A DNA stretch of 64,000 nt from Pirellula staleyi DSM 6068 (GCF_000025185.1 NC_013720.1:5456001-5520000), one strand, 5' to 3'; numbered from the stretch's first letter, positions 8,986 to 19,151 are shown. Notes: generated from the sequence alone by a model not told the origin. Numbers and translations are program-made.

Positions 8986-10731
8986 TTAATCACTCGGCCG
9001 ATCGCGCTGGTCACTATCTTTCGAAGTAACATCACGTTTTGAAGCAGCATCACCGCTCGGTTGTTCCTCGCGGCGCGCTTGTTCTTCGAGCAGTGCTAAG
9101 TTCTCGCGCGGGGTTGGTGGGAGCTGCCAAACCTGGAGAGGTGTCAGATCTACATGAGGATCAAGCGTCACGGTGTGAAACTTTTTCTGCTGCTCGTTGA
9201 GCCAGCGGACCATGATGGCGACGATGACGATCGATCCCATGAGCGCGACGGAGATGATGGTCAGCAGCGTGCTGCTATCGACGCGCTGATTGACGGTTGA
9301 GCGTGCCAGCGAAGCAGCCCGATCCCAGCGTGGCATGCGCGCGATGACCATCGGCGCGCTGTAAGTTCCATCCATGCCGAGATAGGCGTGCCGCTTAAAG
9401 TAGTAGCCTGTAAATTCCACATCCTCGTGAATCTTCGAGACTTTGCCATCGACGTCGCGATCGTAGATCTTTGGAAATCCCTCGGGAATTTCAAGGGAAT
9501 AGACCATGATGGGGGACGTGGGGCCTCCCTCCGGCTGAATCCAAAAGACGTAGTAGCCATCGATCCCCAAACTGTTTTTCTGGGCGCGAACATGATAGGC
9601 CTCGCGCGCGACACCTCTCACATCGACCACCTTGCCACGGTAGTCGGCTGACTGCTCGTATAGCTGCAGGTAAGCGACCCGACCGAGCGATTTCTTGGCC
9701 AGTTCACGATCGGAGCGTGATCGCAGATCATCGAGCAAGGTGAACCAGACCTCGCGCTCGATCGGGCGAAACATCGTGTCATCCCCCACGAGCCCCAGAG
9801 CCAGTTTCACAAGTACGCGATGTACTTCGCTAACACTCTCGAGTTGCTCGGAACTAATGGAGGTTTTCTCGCACCAAGCTTCGAGTGGGGCGATGACTTC
9901 TTTTTGCATCCGTTCACCGACCTGCCGCAGCACGTCGATCCAACGCAGGCGATCGTCTCCCTCGAGTTCTCCTACGGCGGCAAATGCGCTGGCGTGATAG
10001 TCGTTCCAAAGTTTGCCGATCACGTCGACGAGTTGTTTCGATTTAACGCGGAGTTCATCCGAACCGACGTCGCGAGCCTGCACAGCGCGGAGCATGTCGA
10101 ACAAAACAACGCGCTCGTCGTTTTCGAGTTGTACGTACATCGTGCGCCAGGCATCGCGCCAAGCGCGCTCGAGAGGATCGAGGGGGCGGTCATCTTCCGC
10201 CAGAATTTCAGTCTCTTCCCAAACGGGATCAGCCGCCGCTGTTTCTACGGCCGAATCTGTCCCTGATGTGGTAGCCGGTGATTCCGCAACGGGATTGTCG
10301 CTGCCGGGCTGCTTACTGCTGGGCTCACTCGCTTGCGCGAGTAGTTCGGCTGTTTCGGAGGCTTTGGTCGGGAAAACAAAGGTTCCAGCGGCATCGTACT
10401 CGGTGCGCGACGGCTTGGGGTCGAGCCGATTGCGGATCTCGGGAAACTCGCGCTCCGAGGCTTCTCGCTTGTCGAATTTCCAGAGCCAGTCCCAAGTTTT
10501 GGGCTGACTAGCACGCTCGGCAACCGCCAGCACCAGCATCAGTCCAGCGACCAGTGTAAAGAGTCGCAATTTGACCGAGCGGCTCTGAAAGTTCGGAATG
10601 GATGCCTCGCGGCGCTTCCGAAAACGCTCCGCAGCCGACTCACGCTGTTCGTCAGTCAGGCCTGCTCCCGCAGGAATCTCTTCCGGGAGCACGAACCGCT
10701 CGGATGGGGAGGGGGTAGTTTCGTCGCTCAT
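8986..10731 (-). CDS. Two-TM protein of unknown function, paralogous module to downstream neighbour
   Basis: 581 residues beginning MSDETTPSPSERF. A polar N-terminus is followed by a membrane helix near 54-72, a long acidic/Pro-rich linker, a helical region (about 180-330) and a beta-rich module with YRGKVVDVRGVAREAYHV near 370-385, YYVFWIQPEGG, and FTGYYFKRHAYLG. A second membrane helix (LLTIISVALMGSIVIVAIM) lies near 495-515 before a cytosolic tail. The module resembles those in the adjacent 540-aa protein, suggesting an old duplication and a joint role at the membrane. No enzyme motif seen. Start chosen as the only reasonable Met; no strong RBS is visible. Confidence 0.65.
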   Translation of the reverse strand: MSDETTPSPSERFVLPEEIPAGAGLTDEQRESAAERFRKRREASIPNFQSRSVKLRLFTLVAGLMLVLAVAERASQPKTWDWLWKFDKREASEREFPEIRNRLDPKPSRTEYDAAGTFVFPTKASETAELLAQASEPSSKQPGSDNPVAESPATTSGTDSAVETAAADPVWEETEILAEDDRPLDPLERAWRDAWRTMYVQLENDERVVLFDMLRAVQARDVGSDELRVKSKQLVDVIGKLWNDYHASAFAAVGELEGDDRLRWIDVLRQVGERMQKEVIAPLEAWCEKTSISSEQLESVSEVHRVLVKLALGLVGDDTMFRPIEREVWFTLLDDLRSRSDRELAKKSLGRVAYLQLYEQSADYRGKVVDVRGVAREAYHVRAQKNSLGIDGYYVFWIQPEGGPTSPIMVYSLEIPEGFPKIYDRDVDGKVSKIHEDVEFTGYYFKRHAYLGMDGTYSAPMVIARMPRWDRAASLARSTVNQRVDSSTLLTIISVALMGSIVIVAIMVRWLNEQQKKFHTVTLDPHVDLTPLQVWQLPPTPRENLALLEEQARREEQPSGDAASKRDVTSKDSDQRDRPSD

Positions 10732-11203
10732 AGAGAATGCTGTTACGCTTAAATCTGTCCGGCCGTTGCCTGATCGTTACCAGAACTTGAGTGGTGCCGC
10801 GTCGCTGCCAGGTTGTCAGTCGGGACGGCTGCTGAAAATCATCCTACCAGTCATTCTATACCGAACTCGCCACCCAGCTGCTGCCTAGCTGGCAAACGTC
10901 CACTACAGGGCGAAGTTGCTGCGGCTCCACACCTTAGGAATCGTGCGGAGCAGGGGCTTCTATTGCAAAACCACCCATTCGAGCTACTTCCTTTGAAAGT
11001 TTGGTCGCGTGGAAGCCGTTTTCTTCAGATAATGGGGGTGTGTGGGAATAGTTTGCCCCGCTCGTCACGAAACAAAGAGTGCGAGGCACCCTCTCCGGTT
11101 TCTCGTGCGAGAAATCTTCCTAGCAATCATGACGATCGAGGTTTCCCTGGTTCTGCAGACTCGGGCTCCGTCGAGCGTTCATTAGCAACTGGAGTGTTCC
11201 GTT
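10732..11203. other. Divergent intergenic region, 472 bp
   Basis: Separates the minus-strand 581-aa gene from the plus-strand sigma factor, so it should hold promoters for both, but I cannot assign confident -35/-10 pairs. It contains one copy of GAGCAGGGG at 10948-10956. No coding potential or RNA structure was recognised. Confidence 0.5.
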
Positions 11204-11710
11204 TTGTCCCTCTCCATGGCCCGCTTTAACGCGCTGGTAGACGACCACGGTGCCGCGATGTTTCGCATGGCCTACCGGATGGTCGGCGACCGCCATGAAG
11301 CCGAGGATATGGTGCAAGAGACGTTTCGCTCGGCTTGGAAAAGTCGCGAGGCGTATGAACCTGGTCGTGGCGACCGGGCTTGGTTGGCGTCGATCTTGCG
11401 GAGGCGAATTGTCGATCGCTGGCGGCGTGGCAATGCACAGCCTGCTTTGTCGCTCATCGATGCCAACGACCGGAGCGTGCTGGGAGACGATCCACTAGCC
11501 GACGACTACACCGACGAAATGCAACGCGCCCTGGCCCATTTGCCGGAAGAACTTCGCGAAACATTGCTACTGGTGGTGGTGGGTGAATTGACGCACCAAG
11601 AGGTTGCCGATTTGCTCGACCTGCCGCTGGGGACCGTTCTTTCGCGTGTCAGCCGTGCTCGTAAGCGATTGCGAGAACTACTGATGGCAGCCCGCCCCAC
11701 CACCAATTAA
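11204..11710 (+). CDS. ECF-type RNA polymerase sigma factor
   Basis: A 168-residue sigma-70 family protein with only regions 2 and 4. Region 2 covers about residues 8-70 (AYRMVGDRHEAEDMVQETF, then WLASILRRRIVDRWRR); region 4 covers about 108-160 (LPEELRETLLL, then the HTH LTHQEVADLLDLPLGTVLSR and R-A-R-K-R-L). It directs RNA polymerase to a dedicated promoter set. TTG 11204 is preferred because GGAG lies 7-8 nt upstream; ATG 11216 is the alternative. The next gene, on the same strand 173 bp on, encodes a membrane VWA protein and may be its regulator, by analogy with ECF/anti-sigma pairs. Confidence 0.9.
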   Translation: MSLSMARFNALVDDHGAAMFRMAYRMVGDRHEAEDMVQETFRSAWKSREAYEPGRGDRAWLASILRRRIVDRWRRGNAQPALSLIDANDRSVLGDDPLADDYTDEMQRALAHLPEELRETLLLVVVGELTHQEVADLLDLPLGTVLSRVSRARKRLRELLMAARPTTN

Positions 11711-11883
11711 ACACCGCGTCAATTAACCACCTCGCAAACTCAGCACCCACCTTCGATCAAACCTACCGACTTACTTCCTGGAAAACTGAAACGCGTTATG
11801 AGTCCGACGCTGATCGCAATCTGGCATCGGATTTCAAAAGCTTGTTTTCTACCCAACTGTTGGCTTTGTAGTTCGTCCTAACC

Positions 11884-14214
11884 ATGTCACGCGACTCCGA
11901 TCCTGAAATCGATGCACACCTGCGAAACGTTCCGCTCCCCAGCGGAATGCTCGACGCGCTGCGCATGATTCCGTTGGACGAAGAACGCTGCGAAGAAGAC
12001 GAAGCAATCGACCAAGCGCTGCGCGGCATGCCGATCCCTGCGGGATTTCTCGAGAGCCTGCTCGAAATTCCCCATGCCGATCGCCTCGATAGCGACGTGG
12101 CCGATCTGCCGGTGCCAGCCAGTTTGACGAAAAAGCTCAAGCGAATTCCGATCGAGAGCCAACTCGCTCGCAAGCATTTGCGATGGCAGTTGCAGGCTGT
12201 TGCAGCGCTGCTGTTCGTGGCATTCACTACAACGCTTTGGACCACTGTTGGCGCGATGGTCACAGCCCGCTTTCCGGTCACAGCCGAGGCTGATCCCGCG
12301 CTGGTTTTTGTCTACGACGGTCCGCTGCAAATGCAGGTCGAGCAGACACCCGTTTTTCAACTCGCTGACAGCAACAACTTGGAAAGCGAACTCGCCGGCG
12401 ACACTTCCACCCCTTTTTCTGCTGATCGAGCGTTACGCGAGTCGACTCTTGCCGTAGCCGAGCCGGCGGAACTAGCCGAGTTCGAAGTCAGCAGCTCGAT
12501 CTTTTCGCAGGTGAGTCAGCTCTTTGCTAATCGCGCTCGCGTGTGGGACGACGTTTCGCTCTTGCGACAAGGGGTGCTCGGATCGGCTGACTATATCGAC
12601 GACGAATTGGCCGAAGTTTCGCTTCCGCGCTGGCCAGTTTCGCGAGGGATCGAGCCTCCAATCGCGCGGGGCTACGACCGTAGCTTCTTTTTGCGGAATC
12701 GAGTTTTTCCACCGATTCCGCCTCGAGCCAGTGACGAGCTGCGAACCCTCGAGCCACCACTTTGGTTTGCCGCTGAACGTGCCTGGCAAGCGAGCCAAGA
12801 TTTGAAAGCGGCACGTCTCGTACGTCCTAGCCAAATTGCGGTGGAAGATTTTCTCGCCGCCATGGACTATCGATTTCCCGTGCCACAAGCGGGGCTTGCT
12901 TTGCGTACTGCAGCAGGGCCTTCGATTGCCTCGCTCACCGACCGCGCTGCCTCGCCCGGTCCACGCTCGTCGCTGCTGCTGCTCGGCATTCAAGGTGCCA
13001 ATATCCCCAAGACAGCTCCCTCGCGGCACATGATTGTGGCGGTGGATGTCTCGAGCAGCATGCATCGACAAGGGCGGATGCAGCAAGTCCGTTCCGCCCT
13101 CGATAAGTTCACCTCCCAGATGCGCGACGGCGACCAACTTTCGATCGTGGCCTTTCGCGACGTCAGTGAAGTGCTCGTCGAACGCGCCACTGCCTCCGAA
13201 GCCCAATCGGCCGTAGCGATGCTCGATCTACCGGTGGTGGTGAGTGGTACCAATCTCGCATCAGGCCTACAGCAAAGTCTGCTGCTCGCCATGCAGGCCC
13301 CAGGAGATGCCACCGCGACACCCCCCAGCGCCACCAGCGTGGTGGTGATTACCGACGGAACGCCCGAGTGGTCGCACGCGACCGTGCAGCAGCTCCATGC
13401 CTTGGCCGCCGATGCTGCCCAGCAACGCATCGAGATGCATGTTGCCTTGGTTGGCAATAACGCGCGAGCTCAATTGGCTGCTGAGCGCGATTCACTTGGC
13501 ACGCTGGCGCTCGACAAACTTTCCAGCCTGCTCGCGGGCGAGGTACATGCGATCGATTCGAGCCGCAATCTCTACGCACTTTTGACCGATACGCTCGCAG
13601 GCGGTTCCGCCGTGCTGGCGAGTGAGGCACGTCTTCGCATCGACTTTAATCCGCAAGTAGTTTCCGCTTACCGCTTGCTCGGACATGGCGCGACGGCTCT
13701 GGCCGATGTGCGCCCCGCCGAAGTTTCGGCGGAAATTCGCGCGGGGGAGACAGCCGTGGTCCTCGTCGAACTTTGGCTGGCAGTGGATAGCGGTCAGAGC
13801 TCGAGCGACGATGTCGCAACAGCGCATCTGTCGTGGCTCCATCCTGCGACCGGACAAGCGACCGAAGTTCGCCAGCGGGTCAGCCGACTGCAAATCGCCC
13901 CCAGTTGGAACGAGGCATCCGCACCACTTCAGGCCGCCGCGCTCGCTGCTGGTCTCGCCGAACAGCTTCGCGGAACGACGCAGCAACTCGCCACCCTGCG
14001 AAATGCCGCCGCTGGTAGCAATGGGACCGGAAATTCCGCCCCCGGCACTCCCACTACCACCCCCAACGGTGGCACCACCACCACGCCCGCTCAAGCACCG
14101 TATGTCCAACTGGCACGACTCGCTCGCCAAAGTTCGTCGCTGCTGTCCGATCGCACCGAATTTGTCGAACTGAGGCTGTTGCTGGAACAATTGGCGGAGA
14201 AACCACCCCGATGA
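11884..14214 (+). CDS. Membrane VWA protein, YfbK-like, with three N-terminal repeats
   Basis: 776 residues. Three tandem N-terminal repeats with consensus L-x-x-h-P-h-P-x-G-h-L-x-x-L-x-x-I-P occupy about 13-30, 46-63 and 74-89. A single membrane helix follows (about 103-123). The VWA domain begins near 382 with MIDAS motif D-V-S-S-S, continues with SGTNLASGL and VVVITDGTPEW, and is followed by a region resembling the YfbK C-terminal domain (RLRIDFNPQVVSAYRLLGHG). A Thr/Pro/Gly low-complexity stretch and a basic C-terminus end the protein. Topology suggests the repeats are cytosolic and VWA is outside. No zinc-binding anti-sigma motif is present; a regulatory link to the preceding sigma factor is inference from order and distance only. 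Confidence 0.8.
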   Translation: MSRDSDPEIDAHLRNVPLPSGMLDALRMIPLDEERCEEDEAIDQALRGMPIPAGFLESLLEIPHADRLDSDVADLPVPASLTKKLKRIPIESQLARKHLRWQLQAVAALLFVAFTTTLWTTVGAMVTARFPVTAEADPALVFVYDGPLQMQVEQTPVFQLADSNNLESELAGDTSTPFSADRALRESTLAVAEPAELAEFEVSSSIFSQVSQLFANRARVWDDVSLLRQGVLGSADYIDDELAEVSLPRWPVSRGIEPPIARGYDRSFFLRNRVFPPIPPRASDELRTLEPPLWFAAERAWQASQDLKAARLVRPSQIAVEDFLAAMDYRFPVPQAGLALRTAAGPSIASLTDRAASPGPRSSLLLLGIQGANIPKTAPSRHMIVAVDVSSSMHRQGRMQQVRSALDKFTSQMRDGDQLSIVAFRDVSEVLVERATASEAQSAVAMLDLPVVVSGTNLASGLQQSLLLAMQAPGDATATPPSATSVVVITDGTPEWSHATVQQLHALAADAAQQRIEMHVALVGNNARAQLAAERDSLGTLALDKLSSLLAGEVHAIDSSRNLYALLTDTLAGGSAVLASEARLRIDFNPQVVSAYRLLGHGATALADVRPAEVSAEIRAGETAVVLVELWLAVDSGQSSSDDVATAHLSWLHPATGQATEVRQRVSRLQIAPSWNEASAPLQAAALAAGLAEQLRGTTQQLATLRNAAAGSNGTGNSAPGTPTTTPNGGTTTTPAQAPYVQLARLARQSSSLLSDRTEFVELRLLLEQLAEKPPR

Positions 14215-14709
14215 ATCCACTTGGGGCGATTGATCCGCCGCTAACTAGATTATAATTTATCGTCGCCTTAGGGCCGGATGGTGGCTATGCTCCTTACCAA
14301 CGAAGCACCACCATCCGCCAGAATTCGCAAGAACAGCTGCGCCACTGAATCCTCCTGATGCTCGAATCGATCTCGCAGCGCTAGTTGCTTGAGCATCTCG
14401 AAAGTTCACACGCGTGGTCCACTGTGGTTCGTAAAGGCCGCTGTGGTTCGCGAATGATAGTTGGGAAGGTTGGCTGAACGCTTTTGATTGCTCGACTGTA
14501 AACCTCACCGATGCATCGACTTTCGCTCGATCGCAGTGAGGCTGACTGAACTGGAATACGCCACTGCGGCGCTATCGCTGTCAAACTTTGTTGACACCAC
14601 GCCGCGAAGCTCGTCTCGATTTAGGAATGAACTACCAGAACCCCGTCGCCTGAGCATTACCCTCCGATGCCAGACCACGCGGTTCTCTCGATGAAAGGAT
14701 CTGCTGACC
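14215..14709. other. Intergenic leader region, 495 bp
   Basis: Between the VWA gene and the large exported helical-repeat gene. TTGATC at 14230-14235 and TATAAT at 14251-14256 are separated by 15 bp and could be a promoter. A stable hairpin follows at 14275-14317. No convincing ORF was found. Confidence 0.4.
14275..14317 (+). other. Long hairpin (terminator-like or leader structure)
   Basis: CGGATGGTGG at 14275-14284 pairs with CCACCATCCG at 14308-14317, and TGCT/AGCA (14288-14291 / 14304-14307) can extend the stem inward after a three-base bulge. No T-run follows, so intrinsic termination is unlikely. It could be an RNA element in the leader of the downstream operon. Confidence 0.4.
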
Positions 14710-17700
14710 ATGAAACGCAAAATCCTAGTCGCGTGCGCCGGCACGCTTCTGGCCTGGTCACTCTCGGCATCGTCACTTCTGGCTGCCGAACCTGCCCAAG
14801 CTTTCCTCGACGGATTGCGAGACAAAGAATATTTCGACACGGCTATCGAGTACCTCGAAGCTGCGGCTAAGAACCCAGCAGTGCCGGTCGAGTTCAAGCA
14901 AAAGATCCTCTTCGAAAAAGGGATCACGCTGGTGCAAGGCGCCCGCAAGCAGCGCGATCCCGCTCTGCGCGAACTGCAACTCGATGAAGGTCAGAAGGTC
15001 CTGACCCAGTTCACCAACGAGCAAAAACAATCGGTGCTCGTCATCGCTGCCCGGCAGAATCTCGGCAACGTGATTGTCGAACGGGCTCGTGCTCGCCTCG
15101 ATAAATCGGCCAAATTGGCGGCAGCTGAAAAGGCTGCGATGGTCGCCGATGCCCAAAAGCTCTACACCGAAGCGATCGGCGTATTCGACACACTAGTCAC
15201 GGAACTGGCCGAGAAACTTAAAGGCTATCCCGCCGCGCTCGACGCCAAGAAGGATGCTCGCCGCATCGAAGAGCGCGATCAGTATCGTCTCGACTACCTG
15301 CAAGCGCAGCTGCTCGGGGCCATCACTCGCGAACTCCTCGCCGATTCCTTCCCCGATGGTGCGAAAGGAAAAACAGACAACCTGGCGCTCGCTATCAAGG
15401 AATACACCGAGATCTACTCGAAATATCGGACCCGTATCGCTGGTCTCAACGCGCACCTCTTTCGCGGACGCTGCGAACAAAAGCTCGGCAAGCACAAAGA
15501 AGCAGTGGCGATCTTCACGGAACTACTCGCTAACCCGAACGAGCCCGATGCTTTCCGCAAACTCAAGCTCGACACCGCCGCTGTCGCCGTAGTCTCGTGG
15601 AATGCACTCAAGCAGTACAACGAAACGATCACCAAGGGGACGCCCGTCATCGACAGCGCCCGCGCGTCGGAAGATCGCAGCGATGAACTGCAGCTCCTCC
15701 GTGTGCAAGTTGCGAAAGCGACGAAACTCTACGCCGACGAACTGAAGGCCAAAGACCCCAAGAATCCGCAGATCAAAAAGCTGCTCACCGATGGTCGCAA
15801 GCTTGTGACTTACGTCGCCAAGTTTCCTGGACCACAGCAAGAGGCTGCTCGACGCATGATTCCCGACTTCACCGGTGGTGATGCGGAGAGCCTCGCCGAA
15901 CGTCCCGAGCCCAAGACCTTCCTGGAAGCTCGCGAAGCGGCCAAGCAAGCGGTCGATGCCATGAAGGTTGCCGACCTCGTTTTGAAGACGGTTCCCGCCC
16001 GCGTCGCGCAGACGAAAGACCCGAAAGAAAAAGCAGCGCTCGAAGCGCAGCTGACCGAAGCCAAGCAAGCCACCGAAACCGCTCGTCAAGATGCACTCCG
16101 CTATCTACGTCTGGCACTTCGGTTTTCGGATAAAGAGACCGATGTCGCCGATCTCAACACCGTGCGCTATCTGCTCTGCTTCTTCCTCTTCGGTGAAAAG
16201 CAGTATCACGACGCCATCGTGCTCGGCGAGTTTGTTGCTAATCGCTATCCCGAAAGCCAAGGGGCTCGCGCTTGTGCCAAGATTGCCATGGCTTCGTACA
16301 TTCAACTCTTCGCGGAAAGCAAATCGGCCGACAAGTCGTACGAATCGGGTCGGATCATCTCGGTCGCCGATTACATCGTGAAGAAGTGGCCCGATCAACC
16401 CGAAGCAGAAGAAGCCCTCAACACGCTCATTCCGTTCATGATTCGCGAGAAGCGCATCGCGGATGCCGAAGATTACCTAGCCAAGATTCCTGCCGAGTCG
16501 CAGTTTCGCGGCATTGCCGAACTCAAGACCGGTCAGGCTCTCTGGGGAACTTACCTCGACACCAGCCGCCAGCTTCGCGAATGGGAAAACGGCACTACCG
16601 AGCAGCCTGAAGGGACCGACATTGCCAAGGTAAAAGCCGAACTCGAAGTCCTGCGCTCGAAGGCTAAGTCGACTCTCGAAAACGGTGTGAACCGGATGAA
16701 GGCGGGCACCGAAATTTCCAAGTGGGTCACCGACGCTGTCCTCTATCTCACGCAGATCTACGTCGAAACTGGCGAAGCCGACAAAGCAGTCACACTGCTC
16801 GAAGATCCGAAGGTCGGCATCATCACTCTGCTCAAGGCCAACGATCCTTCGACCCAGCGCGACGGTTTTGCCGAAGAGACCTACAAGACCGCGCTCCGCT
16901 GCTACATCTCGTCGCTGGCCACCAGCAAAGATCCCGATGCCACCGTGGCCAAAGCCAAGGAAGTGATGCAGTCGCTCAAGGATCGCATGGGAGCAACCCC
17001 GGAAGGGCAGCAAAAGCTGGTTTCGATCTACTACAGTTTGGCCCGCGATCTCCAAGGACAAATGGAACGTGCCGATGCCACGGCCAAGTCGGGGCTCGGT
17101 AAAGGTTTTGAAGCGTTCCTCGGACAGGTCGGTAAAGATTCGACCGAACTCAACGTGCTAAACTGGGTCGCGGAAACCTATCGTGGCATGGGCGAAAGTT
17201 TTGCCACCAGCGACCCAGGAAAAGTATCGCCTGAAGCCAAACGCTACCTCGATCAAGCTGTCGTCACGTACAACAAAATTCTGGACACCGGTGCGAAGAA
17301 GCAAGGCTTCCTCTCCGAGCAGATGAACGTGCAGATTCAGCTGCAAGTAGCCAAAACCAAGCGTGCACTCGGCGACTTCGAGGGCTCGATCAACGAGTTC
17401 GAGAAGATCCTGAAAACCAGCAACAACAACCTAGTGATCCAGCAGGAAGCGGCTCGCACGTTCCAGTCGTGGGGTAGCGCCAAGAGCTTGCCCGACCGCT
17501 ACAGCGATGCCATCTTCGGGGCCCGTCCCGACAACACCAAAAACGGCAAGCGAACCATTTGGGGCTGGGCGCAGATTGCTGCGATGACAGCCGCGAATGC
17601 CAAATTCCGCGATTCGTTCTTCGAAGCTCGCTACAACTTGGCGGTCGCTCGCTTTGGCATGGCCAACACCACGAAGGACACTGCCAAAAAGGGTGATATC

Positions 17701-17976
17701 ACGAAGTCTGCGAAACGTGATATCGAGCTCATGGCTCGCCTCTATCCCGATCTGGGTGGCGACAAATGGCGTCCGCAGTTCGACGCCCTCTGCAAACGGA
17801 TTCAAACGGCACTAAAAGAGCCACCGATCGGACTCAAAGAATTTCCGCCACCCACGGTAGTGCCCAAGACCACGCCAGCAGCAGCTCCTGCGGCTGGTGC
17901 ACCAGCTGCCGCGCCGGCCAAGAGTACCCCAACCAGTGCCCCAGCGGCAAAACCAGCTCCCGCCAAAGCGGGCTAG
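14710..17976 (+). CDS. Large exported TPR-like helical-repeat protein
   Basis: 1088 residues with a Sec signal peptide (MKRKILVACAG then a hydrophobic core ending SLLAAEP). The mature protein is alpha-helical with TPR-type patterns such as FDTAIEYLEAAAK, KHKEAVAIFTELL, DAIVLGEFVANRYPE and EADKAVTLL spread along its length, ending in an Ala/Pro-rich tail from about 1050. It is followed by a second exported TPR protein, ExbB and ExbD genes on the same strand, so I infer a periplasmic scaffold or adaptor of a proton-driven ExbB/ExbD motor. No enzyme motif is visible. RBS AAAGGA is about 10 nt before ATG 14710. Confidence 0.75.
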   Translation: MKRKILVACAGTLLAWSLSASSLLAAEPAQAFLDGLRDKEYFDTAIEYLEAAAKNPAVPVEFKQKILFEKGITLVQGARKQRDPALRELQLDEGQKVLTQFTNEQKQSVLVIAARQNLGNVIVERARARLDKSAKLAAAEKAAMVADAQKLYTEAIGVFDTLVTELAEKLKGYPAALDAKKDARRIEERDQYRLDYLQAQLLGAITRELLADSFPDGAKGKTDNLALAIKEYTEIYSKYRTRIAGLNAHLFRGRCEQKLGKHKEAVAIFTELLANPNEPDAFRKLKLDTAAVAVVSWNALKQYNETITKGTPVIDSARASEDRSDELQLLRVQVAKATKLYADELKAKDPKNPQIKKLLTDGRKLVTYVAKFPGPQQEAARRMIPDFTGGDAESLAERPEPKTFLEAREAAKQAVDAMKVADLVLKTVPARVAQTKDPKEKAALEAQLTEAKQATETARQDALRYLRLALRFSDKETDVADLNTVRYLLCFFLFGEKQYHDAIVLGEFVANRYPESQGARACAKIAMASYIQLFAESKSADKSYESGRIISVADYIVKKWPDQPEAEEALNTLIPFMIREKRIADAEDYLAKIPAESQFRGIAELKTGQALWGTYLDTSRQLREWENGTTEQPEGTDIAKVKAELEVLRSKAKSTLENGVNRMKAGTEISKWVTDAVLYLTQIYVETGEADKAVTLLEDPKVGIITLLKANDPSTQRDGFAEETYKTALRCYISSLATSKDPDATVAKAKEVMQSLKDRMGATPEGQQKLVSIYYSLARDLQGQMERADATAKSGLGKGFEAFLGQVGKDSTELNVLNWVAETYRGMGESFATSDPGKVSPEAKRYLDQAVVTYNKILDTGAKKQGFLSEQMNVQIQLQVAKTKRALGDFEGSINEFEKILKTSNNNLVIQQEAARTFQSWGSAKSLPDRYSDAIFGARPDNTKNGKRTIWGWAQIAAMTAANAKFRDSFFEARYNLAVARFGMANTTKDTAKKGDITKSAKRDIELMARLYPDLGGDKWRPQFDALCKRIQTALKEPPIGLKEFPPPTVVPKTTPAAAPAAGAPAAAPAKSTPTSAPAAKPAPAKAG

Positions 17977-18104
17977 GTTGGCTAGGGAAAACAAGTTCTC
18001 TGTCGACAAAACACTTTTATTGTCACCACTACTTCAGCTCAACCCACACTGACATCACCCGCACACCAGCGATACAGGTCCGCAACGGACAGGAGTTTTT
18101 TACG

Positions 18105-19151
18105 ATGATTCGCTCGCTCACCCTTAGTCTCACGCTGGCATTTGCTTCTGCCATTCTGCCAAGCGTGGCCCTTGGTCAGGCTTTCGACGTAGTTTATGAA
18201 ACCAAAGGTGGTCAGCCGAGTCGCGGTTCGATTTCGAACATGACGCGCGACGAGGTGGTGCTCGACGTGTCGGGTGTTCCACGGACTTTCAAAGTCAACG
18301 AAATCGCCCGTCTCACGCTGGCCGATGAGCCGCAGGAACTCGGCAGCGCTCGTAACGCTGTGACGCAGAGCAACTGGAACGTCGCTGCTCAAGAGCTTCG
18401 TAAGCTCGAAGGGGTTGCCGTTGATCGCAGCTATATCAAAGCCGACATCGATTTCTTCAAAGCTCTCGTGGCCGCCAAACTTGCCATGACCGAAGGTGGA
18501 GACAAAGCAGCGGCTGAAAAAGCACTGCTCGACTTTGTTCGTGCCAATTCCGCCAACTGGCATTTCTACGCAGCTGCCGAATCGCTCGGAGATCTGGCTG
18601 TTTCGTCGGGCAAGTATGCCGAAGCTGCCAAGTACTATGGTCCGATCGCCGCTGCACCGTTTGGCGAGTACCAAATGAAGGCTAACAATTCGATCGGCCG
18701 GGCACTCACCGCCCAGAAGCAGTATCCCGATGCGATCACCCGCTTCGACGCTGTGATCGACGGTTCGCTAAGCACCCCCGAAGCTGCTCAGCAGAAGACC
18801 CTGGCCTCGATTGGCAAAGCGGTTTGCCTCGCAGCCACCGGTAAGGCCGACGAAGGGCTCACGATTGTAAACGACATTATTGCCAAGAACGATCCGGCCG
18901 ACGTCACGCTGTTCGCTCGAGCCTACAACGCCTTGGGGAACTGCTACCTGAAGACCGGCAAGAACAAAGACGCACTGCAGGCATTCCTGCACACCGACAT
19001 CCTGTTCTATGCCGATTCGGAATCGCATGCCGAAGCGCTCTACCACCTCAGCAAACTGTGGGCGACCGAGGAAAAGCCAGATCGTGCGACAGCCGCCCGC
19101 ACAACGCTCCGCGAGCGCTATTCGGGTAGCGTGTGGGCGACCCTGGACTAA
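18105..19151 (+). CDS. Exported TPR protein
   Basis: 348 residues. The frame is open upstream of 18105, but ATG 18105 has AGGAG 9 nt upstream and begins a clear Sec signal (MIRSLTLSLTLAFASAILPS, cleavage likely after ALGQA). The first 70 mature residues are beta-like (VVYETKGGQPSRGSI, DEVVLDVSGV), followed by TPR repeats: SGKYAEAAKYYGPIA, QKQYPDAITRFDAVI and TGKNKDALQAFLHTD. Order and spacing link it to the upstream 1088-aa protein and the downstream ExbB/ExbD genes. Inferred role: periplasmic partner of the motor; substrate unknown. Confidence 0.8.
   Translation: MIRSLTLSLTLAFASAILPSVALGQAFDVVYETKGGQPSRGSISNMTRDEVVLDVSGVPRTFKVNEIARLTLADEPQELGSARNAVTQSNWNVAAQELRKLEGVAVDRSYIKADIDFFKALVAAKLAMTEGGDKAAAEKALLDFVRANSANWHFYAAAESLGDLAVSSGKYAEAAKYYGPIAAAPFGEYQMKANNSIGRALTAQKQYPDAITRFDAVIDGSLSTPEAAQQKTLASIGKAVCLAATGKADEGLTIVNDIIAKNDPADVTLFARAYNALGNCYLKTGKNKDALQAFLHTDILFYADSESHAEALYHLSKLWATEEKPDRATAARTTLRERYSGSVWATLD

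Noticed and set aside
17766-18104. Upstream extension of the 348-aa TPR gene overlapping the 1088-aa gene
   Set aside because: The extension overlaps a good gene in another frame; ATG 18105 has AGGAG and a clear signal peptide.
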